Source: a virus. Taken from it: a DNA stretch of 24,200 nucleotides. A program made the translations under genes and the position numbers. The stretch is from positions 1 through 24,200 of IMG/VR virus record IMGVR_UViG_3300042923_000193; one strand, written 5' to 3'. Below are positions 6,570 to 14,089 of the stretch, piece after piece; the first letter of the stretch is position 1, and every line of letters begins with the position of its first letter. Below the pieces are notes generated by a model. The model saw only the letters and a list, made by a program, of their open reading frames with translations. It made no database searches and was not told where the DNA came from.

Positions 6570-6613
6570 GGAGATTGAGTTTAGTCTGTAAGGTTCAAAT
6601 CCTTAAATCTCCT
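6570..6613 (+). ncRNA. tRNA-like minihelix 2 (acceptor plus T-arm only)
   Basis: GGAGATT (6570-6576) pairs perfectly with AATCTCC (6606-6612), and TAAGG, TTCAAAT, CCTTA (6589-6605) is a perfect T-arm stacked directly on it. Only 12 bases (6577-6588) replace both the D- and anticodon arms; they can form AG, TTTAGT, CT. GGG at 6558-6560 may extend pairing to CCC at 6614-6616. This is a tRNA top-half mimic, not a tRNA. A T-loop of this sequence is also a general RNA tertiary-contact module. Confidence 0.6.
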
Positions 6614-6648
6614 CCCTTTTATTGGACATAGTATTATCCTCCTCTTAG

Positions 6649-6692
6649 CATGAGAAGTAATATTGGGGCAAGAGTGTTGCTTCTCATGTTTT
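6649..6692 (+). terminator. Intrinsic terminator ending the leader RNA
   Basis: CATGAGAAGTAATA (6649-6662) pairs with TGTTGCTTCTCATG (6675-6688) over 14 bp with two G-U pairs, and TTTT follows. The stem is long and the U-run short, so it may be leaky or a structural end of the RNA. Confidence 0.7.
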
Positions 6693-6733
6693 AATAAGAT
6701 ATCATCAATCCTCCATAAGATTTTTATATATAG

Positions 6734-6765
6734 AAGCACTTTAGTTTAGATACTGAGGTGCTTTT
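6734..6765 (+). terminator. Second intrinsic terminator before the packaging genes
   Basis: AAGCACTTTAGT (6734-6745) pairs with ACTGAGGTGCTT (6752-6763) over 12 bp with two G-U pairs and loop TTAGAT. The 3' side runs into TTTTGTTAT. No good promoter is visible between here and the gene at 6797, so the late genes need read-through. Confidence 0.7.
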
Positions 6766-6796
6766 GTTATGTAAAAAGTAAAGGGGAGAAATAAGT

Positions 6797-7045
6797 ATGA
6801 AGTATAGAAAAAAGCCAGTTGTGGTTGAAGCGGTGCAATTTGATGGAACAGATAAAAGTGTTGAATGGATATTGCCTCAACTAATAAGTGGAGAAATAGG
6901 CAGAGCTCTTAATAAATTATATATTAAGACTTTAGAAGGTACTATGACAGCTGAAAAAGGAGACTACGTAATCAAGAGAATTAACGGCGAATTTTATCCA
7001 TGTAAGCCTGATATATTTGAAAAGACTTATGAATTGGTTAATTAG
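6797..7045 (+). CDS. Small phage protein of the [12 protein letters not shown] type (PGDYG-like)
   Basis: This 82-aa protein has the widespread phage layout that begins [15 protein letters not shown] and ends with a GDYVIK...[16 protein letters not shown] block. The family is common in phages and prophages of many bacteria and has no established function. It is beta-rich with a conserved PCKPDIF motif near the C-terminus. The start is ATG 6797 with AAGGGGAG upstream. It is the first gene after the structured leader and its terminators, 170 codons of small proteins ahead of the terminase block. Confidence 0.8.
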   Translation: MKYRKKPVVVEAVQFDGTDKSVEWILPQLISGEIGRALNKLYIKTLEGTMTAEKGDYVIKRINGEFYPCKPDIFEKTYELVN

Positions 7046-7077
7046 TTAGGTTATAATATAAAGGGGAGGGATTATAT

Positions 7078-7380
7078 ATGTTAGAAGTAAAAGGTGTATT
7101 AAAAGATTTTATTGAAAATCAATCTTTACAAGTTGAGAAGAATATTAGGATAATGTTGGAGCATGAGGGTGTAGTTGTTGAAAATCCTAAAGATTTAAAG
7201 CCAATATTAGATTCATTAGGATATGAATTTACAAAATATGAAATGCCAGGATTAGGAGTTATTTATAGATTACTAAGAGAAGGTAAAGTAAAATCTGAAT
7301 TTAGTTATAAAACCAATATAGATATCTCTGGAGAAATTACAAAAGGTACAATGGGAATATCAGAAGTAAAGTTTTATTAG
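7078..7380 (+). CDS. Hypothetical protein, 100 aa
   Basis: The frame runs from ATG 7078, after a strong GGGGAGGG, to TAG 7380. The N-terminal half is helical (LKDFIENQSLQVEKNIRIML) and the C-terminal half looks like beta strands ending FKY-like (EVKFY). No membrane segment, cysteine or known motif is visible. A strong terminator begins at the base after its stop, so it closes a short two-gene unit with the preceding gene. Confidence 0.65.
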   Translation: MLEVKGVLKDFIENQSLQVEKNIRIMLEHEGVVVENPKDLKPILDSLGYEFTKYEMPGLGVIYRLLREGKVKSEFSYKTNIDISGEITKGTMGISEVKFY

Positions 7381-7405
7381 GGTGTGATAATATCACATCT
7401 TTTTT
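7381..7405 (+). terminator. Intrinsic terminator
   Basis: GGTGTGAT (7381-7388), loop AAT, ATCACATC (7392-7399), followed by six T (7400-7405): an 8-bp stem with one G-U pair. A canonical terminator that sits inside the late transcription unit, before the terminase genes. Confidence 0.85.
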
Positions 7406-7420
7406 ATTTGGAGGGATAGT

Positions 7421-7588
7421 ATGTTAAAGAAAAAAATGTTATTAGAAGTTTATAGCATTTTAGAGACTGCCTTTTTGGCTATAAGTGCATTTAAATCATA
7501 TAAGGGAGAAATGATAGAAGCTATTTATTGTATGCTACTAGTCATTTTCTTGATTATGAGTAAAAGGGAATACAAAGAGGGGAGATAG
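7421..7588 (+). CDS. Small membrane protein, 55 aa
   Basis: The frame ATG 7421 to TAG 7588 starts after GGAGGGA. The sequence opens with lysines (MLKKKML), has one moderately hydrophobic segment (about residues 10-24) and one clear membrane helix (EAIYCMLLVIFLIM, about 33-46), and ends in a charged tail. It follows a terminator directly, and its last codons supply the GAGGGGAG ribosome site of the next gene. The function is unknown. Confidence 0.6.
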   Translation: MLKKKMLLEVYSILETAFLAISAFKSYKGEMIEAIYCMLLVIFLIMSKREYKEGR

Positions 7589-7589
7589 T

Positions 7590-7844
7590 ATGAGTGATTT
7601 ATTAAAACGTAAAGGTAAAATTAGAGTAAGTAGAACTCTCATAGATGAAGATGCTGAATTAGTATTAGAAGCACTTAAAGATATATTAATAACAGACGTT
7701 CTATATCATTATATGAAATATGAGTTGACTTACTGGGGATACTCAAAACGCTTTGAAATTGTTGAGGAACATATAGAAATACCTGAGTATTTAGTTTCTA
7801 TTAAAGAAATAGATGGAGAAAAAATTGTTGAGTTTAAAAGATAG
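7590..7844 (+). CDS. Hypothetical protein, 84 aa
   Basis: The start ATG 7590 is one base after the previous stop, with GAGGGGAG upstream, so the two genes are coupled. The protein has an amphipathic central part (DAELVLEALKDILITDVLYHYM) written here only by its edges: residues about 20-41. The end is basic. It contains several tyrosines and a tryptophan in the middle (YELTYWGYSKRF). No known family or motif is recognised. It lies directly before the small terminase gene. Confidence 0.6.
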   Translation: MSDLLKRKGKIRVSRTLIDEDAELVLEALKDILITDVLYHYMKYELTYWGYSKRFEIVEEHIEIPEYLVSIKEIDGEKIVEFKR

Positions 7845-7867
7845 ATTAAAGAATGGAGGTGAGCCTA

Positions 7868-8386
7868 TTGGCTAGACCAAACAAGTGGGATGATCTTAAT
7901 ATAAAAGATAAGCTAGAAAGTATTACTGGTTGGGCTAAACAAGGTTCAACTGATAAAGAAATATGTGAAATGCTTGGTATTAGTACTAAGTTGTTTTACG
8001 AATGGAAGAAAGATAAGAGTGAGTTTCGAGAGGCGATAAAAAAAGGCAAAGAGGTAAGTAATGGGGAACTATTAAATAGTGCTTTTATGCAGTCTACGGG
8101 CTTTTATACTACCGAACAGATACCTGTCAAGGTAAAGGATTATAAAGTCATAGAAGGGCAATTAAGGCAAATAGAGAGGGTTGAGGTTATCGAAGTAGAG
8201 AAGTATGTCCCTCCTAACCCAACAATGAATATATTCATGCTTAAGAATAGATTACCGCAAGACTATAAAGATAAAAGAGAGATTGAAACAACTGGAGAAA
8301 CAACAGTTAATAACAATCTTAAAATAGATGATAGTGTTAAAACAGAAGACATAAAAGATATGATTAAGAAGTTAGAAGATAAATAA
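7868..8386 (+). CDS. terS: Terminase small subunit
   Basis: This protein recognises phage DNA and feeds it to the large terminase subunit. The preferred start is TTG 7868, giving MARPNKWDDL. GGAGGTGA (7855-7862) is then the ribosome site; an in-frame ATG at 7853 lies inside that site. A helix-turn-helix lies at about residues 23-48 (GSTDKEICEMLGISTKLFYEW), typical of small terminases of Gram-positive phages. A short basic central helix follows, and the C-terminus (about 140-172) is a charged, flexible tail ending MIKKLEDK that may contact the large subunit. The length of 172 aa is normal. Identification rests on the HTH pattern plus adjacency to the large subunit. Confidence 0.85.
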   Translation: MARPNKWDDLNIKDKLESITGWAKQGSTDKEICEMLGISTKLFYEWKKDKSEFREAIKKGKEVSNGELLNSAFMQSTGFYTTEQIPVKVKDYKVIEGQLRQIERVEVIEVEKYVPPNPTMNIFMLKNRLPQDYKDKREIETTGETTVNNNLKIDDSVKTEDIKDMIKKLEDK

Positions 8387-8551
8387 TGTATATATGCAGA
8401 TTAATTGAATGTATAAAGTATGTATAAATTTATTAAATATGAATAAATATACGTAAAAATGCTAAAATTATCGGCAAAATACTTTTTTGAGTGAATAAAA
8501 CATGTATTTAATGTCGCTAAACACACATTTATGAACGTGAAAGGAGTGAAC
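8387..8551 (+). other. AT-rich gap between terminase genes, possible packaging or regulatory site
   Basis: This 165-bp gap separates the small and large terminase genes in an otherwise tight operon. It is very AT-rich and contains repeated TGTATA (8387, 8410 and 8421 areas). No ORF with a ribosome site, no terminator and no convincing promoter is visible. A packaging start site is possible because such sites lie in or near small terminase genes, but no defined motif supports it. Confidence 0.3.
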
Positions 8552-10018
8552 ATGGATAAAGAATCAATATTGTTAGAATTAAAAAAAGAACTAGCAAGGA
8601 GAGAATACTCAGAATATTGTATCTATGTTCATAGAGGAAATTGGATATTAGGAAAACATCTTAAATTAGTTTGTGCTGCTATAGAAGATTTAATATATAG
8701 AAAAATGAAACAGAATATATTAATAGTCAGTATGCCACCACAACATGGTAAATCTCAATGTGTAACTGAAACACTTCCTAGCTACTATTTAGGTAAGTTT
8801 CCTAGAAAGAGAGTTATTGAGGTTTCGTATGGTGATGATCTAGCACAAAGGTTTGGTAGAAGAAATAAAGAAAAGATACTGGAATATGGCAAAGAATTAT
8901 TTGATATAGAACTTTCTAAAACTTCTGATACAGATTTTGAAGTTAAAGAACATAAAGGCTCTATGATTTCTAAAGGTATTATGGCAGGTCTTACGGGTAA
9001 TCCAGGGGATTTGATTATAATAGATGACCCTATTAAGAATAGACAAGAAGCAGAATCTGAAACTTATCGTAATAGAATATGGGAAGAATTCTTAAACTCC
9101 ATTTATACTCGTTTGAGTGCAGATGGAGTTATTATTTTGATTATGACAAGGTGGCATGAGGACGATTTAGCAGGAAGATTATTAAGCACTATGCCTAATA
9201 AGGTTAAAGAGATTAATATTCCTTTAGAAGCTGAAGAAAATGATATATTGAATAGAAATGTTGGCGATAGTTTATTTCCTGAGATAGGTAAGGACAATAA
9301 CTGGCTTAAAGAGTTCAAACAGGTTTATACGACTCAAGAAGGTTCGAGATCATGGAATGCGCTTATGCAAGGTAGACCTACTGCACAAGAAGGTAATATG
9401 ATAAAGCGTAAGTGGTGGAAGTATTATGAGGCATTGCCCCAAATGATTCAGATTATTATGTCAGTAGATGCAACGTTTAAGGATGGAGATAATAGTGATT
9501 TCGTGGCTATACAAGTATGGGGAAAACGTGAAGCTGATATGTATCTAATAGATGCAGTTACGGAGCGTATGGACTTTCCTACTACTGTACAGGCTATTAT
9601 ACAAACTAAAAACAAATATCCTAAAATACAACAGATATTGATTGAAGATAAAGCTAATGGCTCAGCGATCATTTCTACACTTAAAAGAAAAATACCAGGA
9701 ATAATTGCAATAAATCCAGATGGGGGTAAAGTGGCTAGAGTAAACGCAGTATCACCATCTATTGAAGCTGGGAATGTATTCTTACCGCAGAATGAACAAT
9801 TCACTTTTGACTTTGTAGATCAATGTAGTAAGTTTCCTAATGGTTCACATGATGACATGGTGGATAGTATGTCACAAGCTTTAAACAGATTTATTTATTT
9901 CTCGGCTAATTTACCTAAACAACAGCCTAAATACAATTTCCCGAGTGAAAGACCGAGTCCAAACACATTTACAGGTGGAAGTTTAGACCGAAGTTATATA
10001 GATATGGATATTTATTAA
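8552..10018 (+). CDS. terL: Terminase large subunit
   Basis: This 488-aa packaging motor has an ATPase that drives DNA into the prohead and a nuclease that cuts the concatemer. Walker A is PPQHGKS (residues 62-68), Walker B is LIIIDDP (154-160), and a coupling region follows with TRWHEDD (199-205). The C-terminal RNase-H-like nuclease has Asp306 (SVDATFKDG), Glu365/Asp366 (IEDKANG) and Asp434/Asp435 (HDDMVD). All key residues are present and the length is normal. The start is ATG 8552 with AAGGAGTGA just upstream; ATG 8531 is in frame but lies before that site. The WHEDD-type sequence resembles terminases of P22-like and related headful phages, though cos-type use cannot be excluded. Confidence 0.95.
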   Translation: MDKESILLELKKELARREYSEYCIYVHRGNWILGKHLKLVCAAIEDLIYRKMKQNILIVSMPPQHGKSQCVTETLPSYYLGKFPRKRVIEVSYGDDLAQRFGRRNKEKILEYGKELFDIELSKTSDTDFEVKEHKGSMISKGIMAGLTGNPGDLIIIDDPIKNRQEAESETYRNRIWEEFLNSIYTRLSADGVIILIMTRWHEDDLAGRLLSTMPNKVKEINIPLEAEENDILNRNVGDSLFPEIGKDNNWLKEFKQVYTTQEGSRSWNALMQGRPTAQEGNMIKRKWWKYYEALPQMIQIIMSVDATFKDGDNSDFVAIQVWGKREADMYLIDAVTERMDFPTTVQAIIQTKNKYPKIQQILIEDKANGSAIISTLKRKIPGIIAINPDGGKVARVNAVSPSIEAGNVFLPQNEQFTFDFVDQCSKFPNGSHDDMVDSMSQALNRFIYFSANLPKQQPKYNFPSERPSPNTFTGGSLDRSYIDMDIY

Positions 10019-10030
10019 AGAGGTGATAAT

Positions 10031-10294
10031 TTGATATACGATTTAATAATCGCAATTATATTGATAGTTTCCTTCTTTACGTGTGTAAAGGCATATACGC
10101 TTGGATTTAAGCATGGTAAAGAAGTTAGCAAAGGAAATATTCCAAAACTAGATGTTAATCCTGTAAAGGCTATTAAAAAGCATATAGAAGCTAATGAGAC
10201 TAAAAAGCAAAACGATTTAGCTTATGAAGGCTGGAATGGCGAAAACGGAATAATGAACTATGATCCTTATAAAGATGTGAAAGAAGGTGATTAA
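10031..10294 (+). CDS. Small membrane-anchored protein between terminase and portal genes
   Basis: This 87-aa protein has an N-terminal membrane helix (about residues 3-20, IYDLIIAIILIVSFFTC) and a polar C-terminal domain with AYEGWNGENG and YDPYKDVKEGD. The start is TTG 10031 with AGGTGA upstream, and the portal gene follows 5 bases after the stop. Such small proteins are often found between packaging and portal genes, but no function is established. It could be a virion component inserted in the host membrane on entry. This is speculation. Confidence 0.6.
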   Translation: MIYDLIIAIILIVSFFTCVKAYTLGFKHGKEVSKGNIPKLDVNPVKAIKKHIEANETKKQNDLAYEGWNGENGIMNYDPYKDVKEGD

Positions 10295-10299
10295 GTATA

Positions 10300-12009
10300 A
10301 TGGATATTCAACAAGATTATGATTTATATCAAAAGGGTATGGATTATAACAATAAATTAAGACCAAGCTATTATAAAACAATAGATGTAAATGAACGGTT
10401 TTATGCAGGAGACCACTGGCATAATGTAAAAGCTAATGGACAACCTACATTAATAATGCCTGTATACAAACGTATAGCAGACCATGAGATAGCATCTATA
10501 CTTTCATCACCTGTCAAAGCTAAATTTAGTATTGAAAATTATGATGAAGAAGCGGCTGGAATGGATCAGGAACTAAAAAGAAAAGTAGATATGCTTAACT
10601 TTAAGTTAGAAGATAAATGGGAAAAAGACAAGCTAGATACTTTACTAAGAGAATGTTTAATAGATGGATTTAACACTGGTGATTACGCAATATATACTTA
10701 TTGGGATAGTAGAATATCAACAAAACAATATAGTGGAATTAATCCAGATGGGTCAAAATCCGAAATATTAGGCGATTTTGTTAATGAAGTAAAAGATGGT
10801 GCGGAAATAATGTTTGGAAATCCCAACGATAGAAGGGTACAAACACAACCTTATATACTTGTCATTGGTAGGGATATGGTTTCTAATTTAAAAGCTGAAG
10901 CCAAAGCTAATAAAGTTAGTGAAGCGGAATACTCTAAGATAACAGGAGATCAAGACTTTAATGAACAAAGTGGAGATAGAGGGAAGATTGAATTAGATAG
11001 TGTTGATAGTTCTGATAGTGGTAAATGCTTGTACATAATAAAGCTATGGAAAAAAGAAGGCCAAGTATTTTATCGTAAATCAACTAAATATTGCATGATT
11101 ATAAAAGAACAATCCATGGGCCTAAAGAGATATCCTTTGGCATGGGGAAATTGGACTAAACGTAAAAATAGTTATCATGGAACAGCACCAGGAACAGCAA
11201 TAGTGCCTAACCAAGTTGCTATAAATCAAATGTATTCTAATGTAGCTTATAACATGAGAATGACAGCTTTTGGCAAGGTTTTATATGATTCAAATAGAAT
11301 AGAAGCTTGGGATAATAGGATAGGAGCTGCTATACCAATGAATGGTGATGTAACAGGAGCGGTATTCCAGTTAGAACCCGGGAAATTGAATACGAATATA
11401 TTTAGCTTTATGAATGATATGCTTAAAAATACTAAGGATTTAAATGGTGCCAATGATGTAGCTTTAGGAGATATAAACCCAGAACAGGCGTCAGGAACAG
11501 CTATAGCAGCAACAGCACAACAAAGTGCAATACCTTTAGATAATCCTAAGGAAAACTTGTATCAGTTTATAGAGGACTTGGTGTTGAATTGGCAAGACTT
11601 CATTGAAAGCAAATATACAGTTAATAGAAAAGTAGGGTATGAAGAAGATGGAGTTTCAAAAGTTGGAGAAATAAATGGAGAAGATTATAAAGAAATACCA
11701 ATGAGCTTAAAAATAGATGTAGGACCATCAAAACAATGGTCTGAAATAACATCAGTTAATACAATAATGAATTTATTAAATAGTAAAGAAATTACATTAT
11801 TACAAGCATTAGAACGTTTCCCTGATGGGTATATAACAGATAAAGAAGGGTTAATTTCTCAAATAAAAGAACAACAGCAAATGCAATCTCCTATGGATGA
11901 TGGACTAACGCCTGAGGAACAGGCTACATTAAGTCAATTGCCACCAGAACAACAACAAGCTGTAATGGAACAATTAAAAGGTCAATTTTCACAAACACCA
12001 CAAATGTAG
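10300..12009 (+). CDS. Portal protein
   Basis: This 569-aa protein should form the dodecameric ring at the unique head vertex through which DNA enters and leaves. Its N-terminal part (YNNKLRPSYYKTIDVNERFYAGDHW) and the VNQMYSN-like central helical region fit portals of the P22/podovirus-like group. The C-terminal 50 residues are Gln/Pro-rich (for example PPEQQQAVMEQL) and probably flexible. Length and position, right after the terminase and before scaffold and coat, support the call. The start is ATG 10300 with GAAGGTGA upstream. The stop lies inside a terminator-like hairpin. No split or frameshift is seen. Confidence 0.85.
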   Translation: MDIQQDYDLYQKGMDYNNKLRPSYYKTIDVNERFYAGDHWHNVKANGQPTLIMPVYKRIADHEIASILSSPVKAKFSIENYDEEAAGMDQELKRKVDMLNFKLEDKWEKDKLDTLLRECLIDGFNTGDYAIYTYWDSRISTKQYSGINPDGSKSEILGDFVNEVKDGAEIMFGNPNDRRVQTQPYILVIGRDMVSNLKAEAKANKVSEAEYSKITGDQDFNEQSGDRGKIELDSVDSSDSGKCLYIIKLWKKEGQVFYRKSTKYCMIIKEQSMGLKRYPLAWGNWTKRKNSYHGTAPGTAIVPNQVAINQMYSNVAYNMRMTAFGKVLYDSNRIEAWDNRIGAAIPMNGDVTGAVFQLEPGKLNTNIFSFMNDMLKNTKDLNGANDVALGDINPEQASGTAIAATAQQSAIPLDNPKENLYQFIEDLVLNWQDFIESKYTVNRKVGYEEDGVSKVGEINGEDYKEIPMSLKIDVGPSKQWSEITSVNTIMNLLNSKEITLLQALERFPDGYITDKEGLISQIKEQQQMQSPMDDGLTPEEQATLSQLPPEQQQAVMEQLKGQFSQTPQM

Positions 12010-12019
12010 GTGTTTTTTT
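11993..12019 (+). terminator. Terminator-like hairpin at the portal stop codon
   Basis: AAACACC (11993-11999) pairs with GGTGTTT (12009-12015) across a 9-base loop, and four further T follow (12016-12019). The stop codon of the portal gene lies in it. The stem is short, so it is probably partial, lowering expression after the portal. Confidence 0.55.
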
Positions 12020-12077
12020 ATTGTATAAAATTCGCTTAAGATAGCGCAAAAAACTTATTTAAGAAAGGAATTTAATT

Positions 12078-12833
12078 ATGGATGAAAATTTTGAAAGCTC
12101 AGTAAACGCTGAGTCAGTGGCGAACGTTGAACCACAAGAAACTGAACAAATTGAATCTACTGAAAGCGTACCTGGTGAAGTCGCAACACCACAGGAAGAG
12201 AAAAGAGTTCAGAGTGCTGAAGAAAATGCTATGTATGCTCAAATAAGGCGTGAAGCTGAATCTAAAGCACAAGACAAGCTTATTGCTGAATTATATGGAG
12301 AAAGCCATGGTATTTATTCTAAGGCTGACTATGATAGAGCAGTACAAGCACAAAGAGAAGAAGCTCAGAGACAAGAATATCAAAATGCTGGAATTGATCC
12401 TGATTTGATAACAAGGATTATAAATGATAATCCAACAGTTAAACAAGCTAATGAGATTATCGCTAAGCAGCAACAACAGGCAAAAATAAATTCAGAAATA
12501 GAAGAATTGTTTAATGAATTTCCTGATGCAAGAAATGAACAAATTCCTGATAGTGTGTTACTTGAAAGCATAGATAAAGGTGTTTCGCTTAAATATGCTT
12601 ATGCAAAATATGCTACAAGCCAATTAAAAGCAAAGATTGCAGAATTTGAAAAAGGAGCAAAGACAGCTCAAACAAATTCCTTAAATGCTGAAACAACTAC
12701 AGGAAGTACAACAGGTAATGGAGCGAATAAACAAGACTTCATTTCTAAAGAAGTTTTTGAAGCTAATAAGAAAAATTCAACATGGTTAAATCAAAATTAT
12801 GACTTATTAACAAAATCAATGAACAAATGGTAA
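12078..12833 (+). CDS. Scaffolding protein
   Basis: This 251-aa acidic protein, rich in Glu, Gln and Ala, lies between portal and coat, where the scaffold gene belongs. The first 50 residues are low-complexity and acidic (repeated VEPQETEQ-like runs). The centre (about 60-150) is strongly helical with QREEAQRQEYQ and KQQQQAKINSEI. The C-terminus is basic and polar and ends NQNYDLLTKSMNKW, a plausible coat-binding segment. It would guide coat assembly inside the prohead and then leave. The start is ATG 12078 with AGAAAGGAA upstream. No protease domain is visible. Sequence identity alone would not prove the role. Confidence 0.8.
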   Translation: MDENFESSVNAESVANVEPQETEQIESTESVPGEVATPQEEKRVQSAEENAMYAQIRREAESKAQDKLIAELYGESHGIYSKADYDRAVQAQREEAQRQEYQNAGIDPDLITRIINDNPTVKQANEIIAKQQQQAKINSEIEELFNEFPDARNEQIPDSVLLESIDKGVSLKYAYAKYATSQLKAKIAEFEKGAKTAQTNSLNAETTTGSTTGNGANKQDFISKEVFEANKKNSTWLNQNYDLLTKSMNKW

Positions 12834-12852
12834 TTTGAAAGGAGAATGTAAA

Positions 12853-13689
12853 ATGTCAGTAGCAAACTTTATACCAGAAATTTGGTCAACAGGTATTTTA
12901 AAAGAAAGAGATAAGGTAATGATAGGTGCTAAGCACTGTAACAGAGACTATGAAGGCGACATAAAGAAAATGGGGGATAGAGTTAAAATCCTTACTATCG
13001 GTGATGTTGCTTCTTATGATTATACTAGAAACACAGATATTAATGCACCTGATCTATTAACAGATGAGGCTCAATGGTTAGATATCGACAATGCAAAATA
13101 TTGTCATGTATTTATTGACGATATAGACCAAGCACAAGCTAATCAAAAATTAATGGCTGAAGCTCAAAGAAAATTAGGCGTAAGAATGGCTGATGATATA
13201 GACCAAGATATATTTGCTGAATATGTTAATGCTGGAAAGACTATAGATGCTTATACAACAGCAGTAACAAGTGCTAATATAATAACTTATTTAGCGGCAA
13301 TAAACCAAGCTTTCCAAGAAGCTAACGTTCCAGAAGGCGAAAGAAAGTTCCTAGAAGTTACACCGGCAATATATAACAAAATGATCTTAGCAAGAATAGG
13401 AAAAGAAACTATGAACACTAAAGTAATAGATGGTGCAAATGTTCCAGTATTATACGGGTTTGAAATCTATGTTTCTAATAATATTCCTATAGTTGGCGGA
13501 ACCAGACACAAATGTATTGCAAGAACACAAGGAGCTATTTCTTTTGCTTCTCAAATAACTGAGAATGTAGCATACCAACCAGAGAAAAGATTTGGAGATG
13601 CTCTGAAATCTCTACAAGCTTGGGGTGTTAAAACTGTAAGACCTAAAGAATTAGTATTATTCGATTGTGCAATAGGAACAGAAGCTTAA
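12853..13689 (+). CDS. Major capsid (coat) protein
   Basis: This 278-aa protein should form the icosahedral shell with an HK97-like fold. The start is ATG 12853 because AAAGGAG lies 8 bases upstream; an in-frame TTG at 12835 precedes that site. The N-terminus SVANFIPEIWSTGILKE and the segment with DIDQAQANQKLM fit P22-coat-like or related Firmicutes coat proteins. Ordered mixed alpha/beta composition, no signal peptide and a location directly after the scaffold support the call. It lacks a long N-terminal delta domain, consistent with a separate scaffold. Codon use is somewhat richer in C-ending codons than in neighbours, as expected for the most abundant virion protein. Confidence 0.9.
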   Translation: MSVANFIPEIWSTGILKERDKVMIGAKHCNRDYEGDIKKMGDRVKILTIGDVASYDYTRNTDINAPDLLTDEAQWLDIDNAKYCHVFIDDIDQAQANQKLMAEAQRKLGVRMADDIDQDIFAEYVNAGKTIDAYTTAVTSANIITYLAAINQAFQEANVPEGERKFLEVTPAIYNKMILARIGKETMNTKVIDGANVPVLYGFEIYVSNNIPIVGGTRHKCIARTQGAISFASQITENVAYQPEKRFGDALKSLQAWGVKTVRPKELVLFDCAIGTEA

Positions 13690-13714
13690 GCTTCAATTTT
13701 AGGAGGTATTTAAA

Positions 13715-14047
13715 ATGGCAGACGTAACAAAAACAAATGGTGTTAAAAATGGAAGTGTTGCTTTTGCACCTGCTGCAATAGCATCTTCACAGACTATAGT
13801 TGTAAGCAAAGATGAAAGAATGTGTATATATGTTAATAATGCACAAGCTGGAGCATCAAACACTATAACAGTTAAGGCAGGGACTGGAATAGCTGCTGTA
13901 AGTGATTTAGTTGTAACAGTTCCACAGGCTTCAAGCGTTATTATAGGGCCTTTAGAATCAGCTAAGTATGTTGATAAAACAACTGGTAAAATCACTGTAA
14001 CAGCTTCTACAACTACAACTACAACTATTGGAGTAATCCAGTTATAA
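13715..14047 (+). CDS. Small beta-rich head decoration-like protein
   Basis: This 110-aa protein, rich in Ala, Thr and Val, alternates polar and hydrophobic residues throughout, typical of a beta sandwich. It has a Thr run near the C-terminus (STTTTTTIGV). It lies after the coat gene and before a strong terminator, and its ribosome site is strong (AGGAGGT). Position and fold suggest a capsid decoration or immunoglobulin-like surface protein. No catalytic residues are apparent. Confidence 0.6.
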   Translation: MADVTKTNGVKNGSVAFAPAAIASSQTIVVSKDERMCIYVNNAQAGASNTITVKAGTGIAAVSDLVVTVPQASSVIIGPLESAKYVDKTTGKITVTASTTTTTTIGVIQL

Positions 14048-14050
14048 AAT

Positions 14051-14078
14051 AGGGGGGATTATCCCCCTTTATTTTTTT
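14051..14078 (+). terminator. Strong intrinsic terminator after the coat genes
   Basis: AGGGGG and CCCCCT form a GC-rich 6-bp stem around GATTAT, followed by TTTATTTTTTT. It would limit transcription of downstream tail genes relative to coat. Confidence 0.85.
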
Positions 14079-14089
14079 AGGAGTTTATT

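Larger units (their letters stand above)
6169..6692 (+). ncRNA. Large structured noncoding RNA (about 520 nt), possible ROOL/GOLLD-like class
   Basis: From the predicted transcription start to the first terminator no frame with a ribosome binding site is present, yet pairing is dense. AGAAAG/CTTTCT forms at the 5' end. GTTTA/TAAAC pairs around 6255-6281. TAGGGG (6312-6317) pairs with CCCCTA (6325-6330) around loop TTAACAG. A tRNA-like element spans 6337-6396. TTTAATAT (6420-6427) pairs with ATATTAAA (6436-6443). TTCTCC and TAAAC (6460-6470) pair with GTTTA and GGAGAA (6480-6493). A second T-arm/acceptor minihelix spans 6570-6612. Large phage RNAs of the ROOL and GOLLD classes are similar in size, lie in phages of Gram-positive bacteria and associate with tRNAs. 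Membership is inference; the RNA could also be a long untranslated leader or a new class. Confidence 0.6.

Noticed and set aside
6692-6796. A second late promoter between the terminators and the gene at 6797.
   Set aside because: A TATATA near 6725 has only a poor -35 match at the correct spacing.
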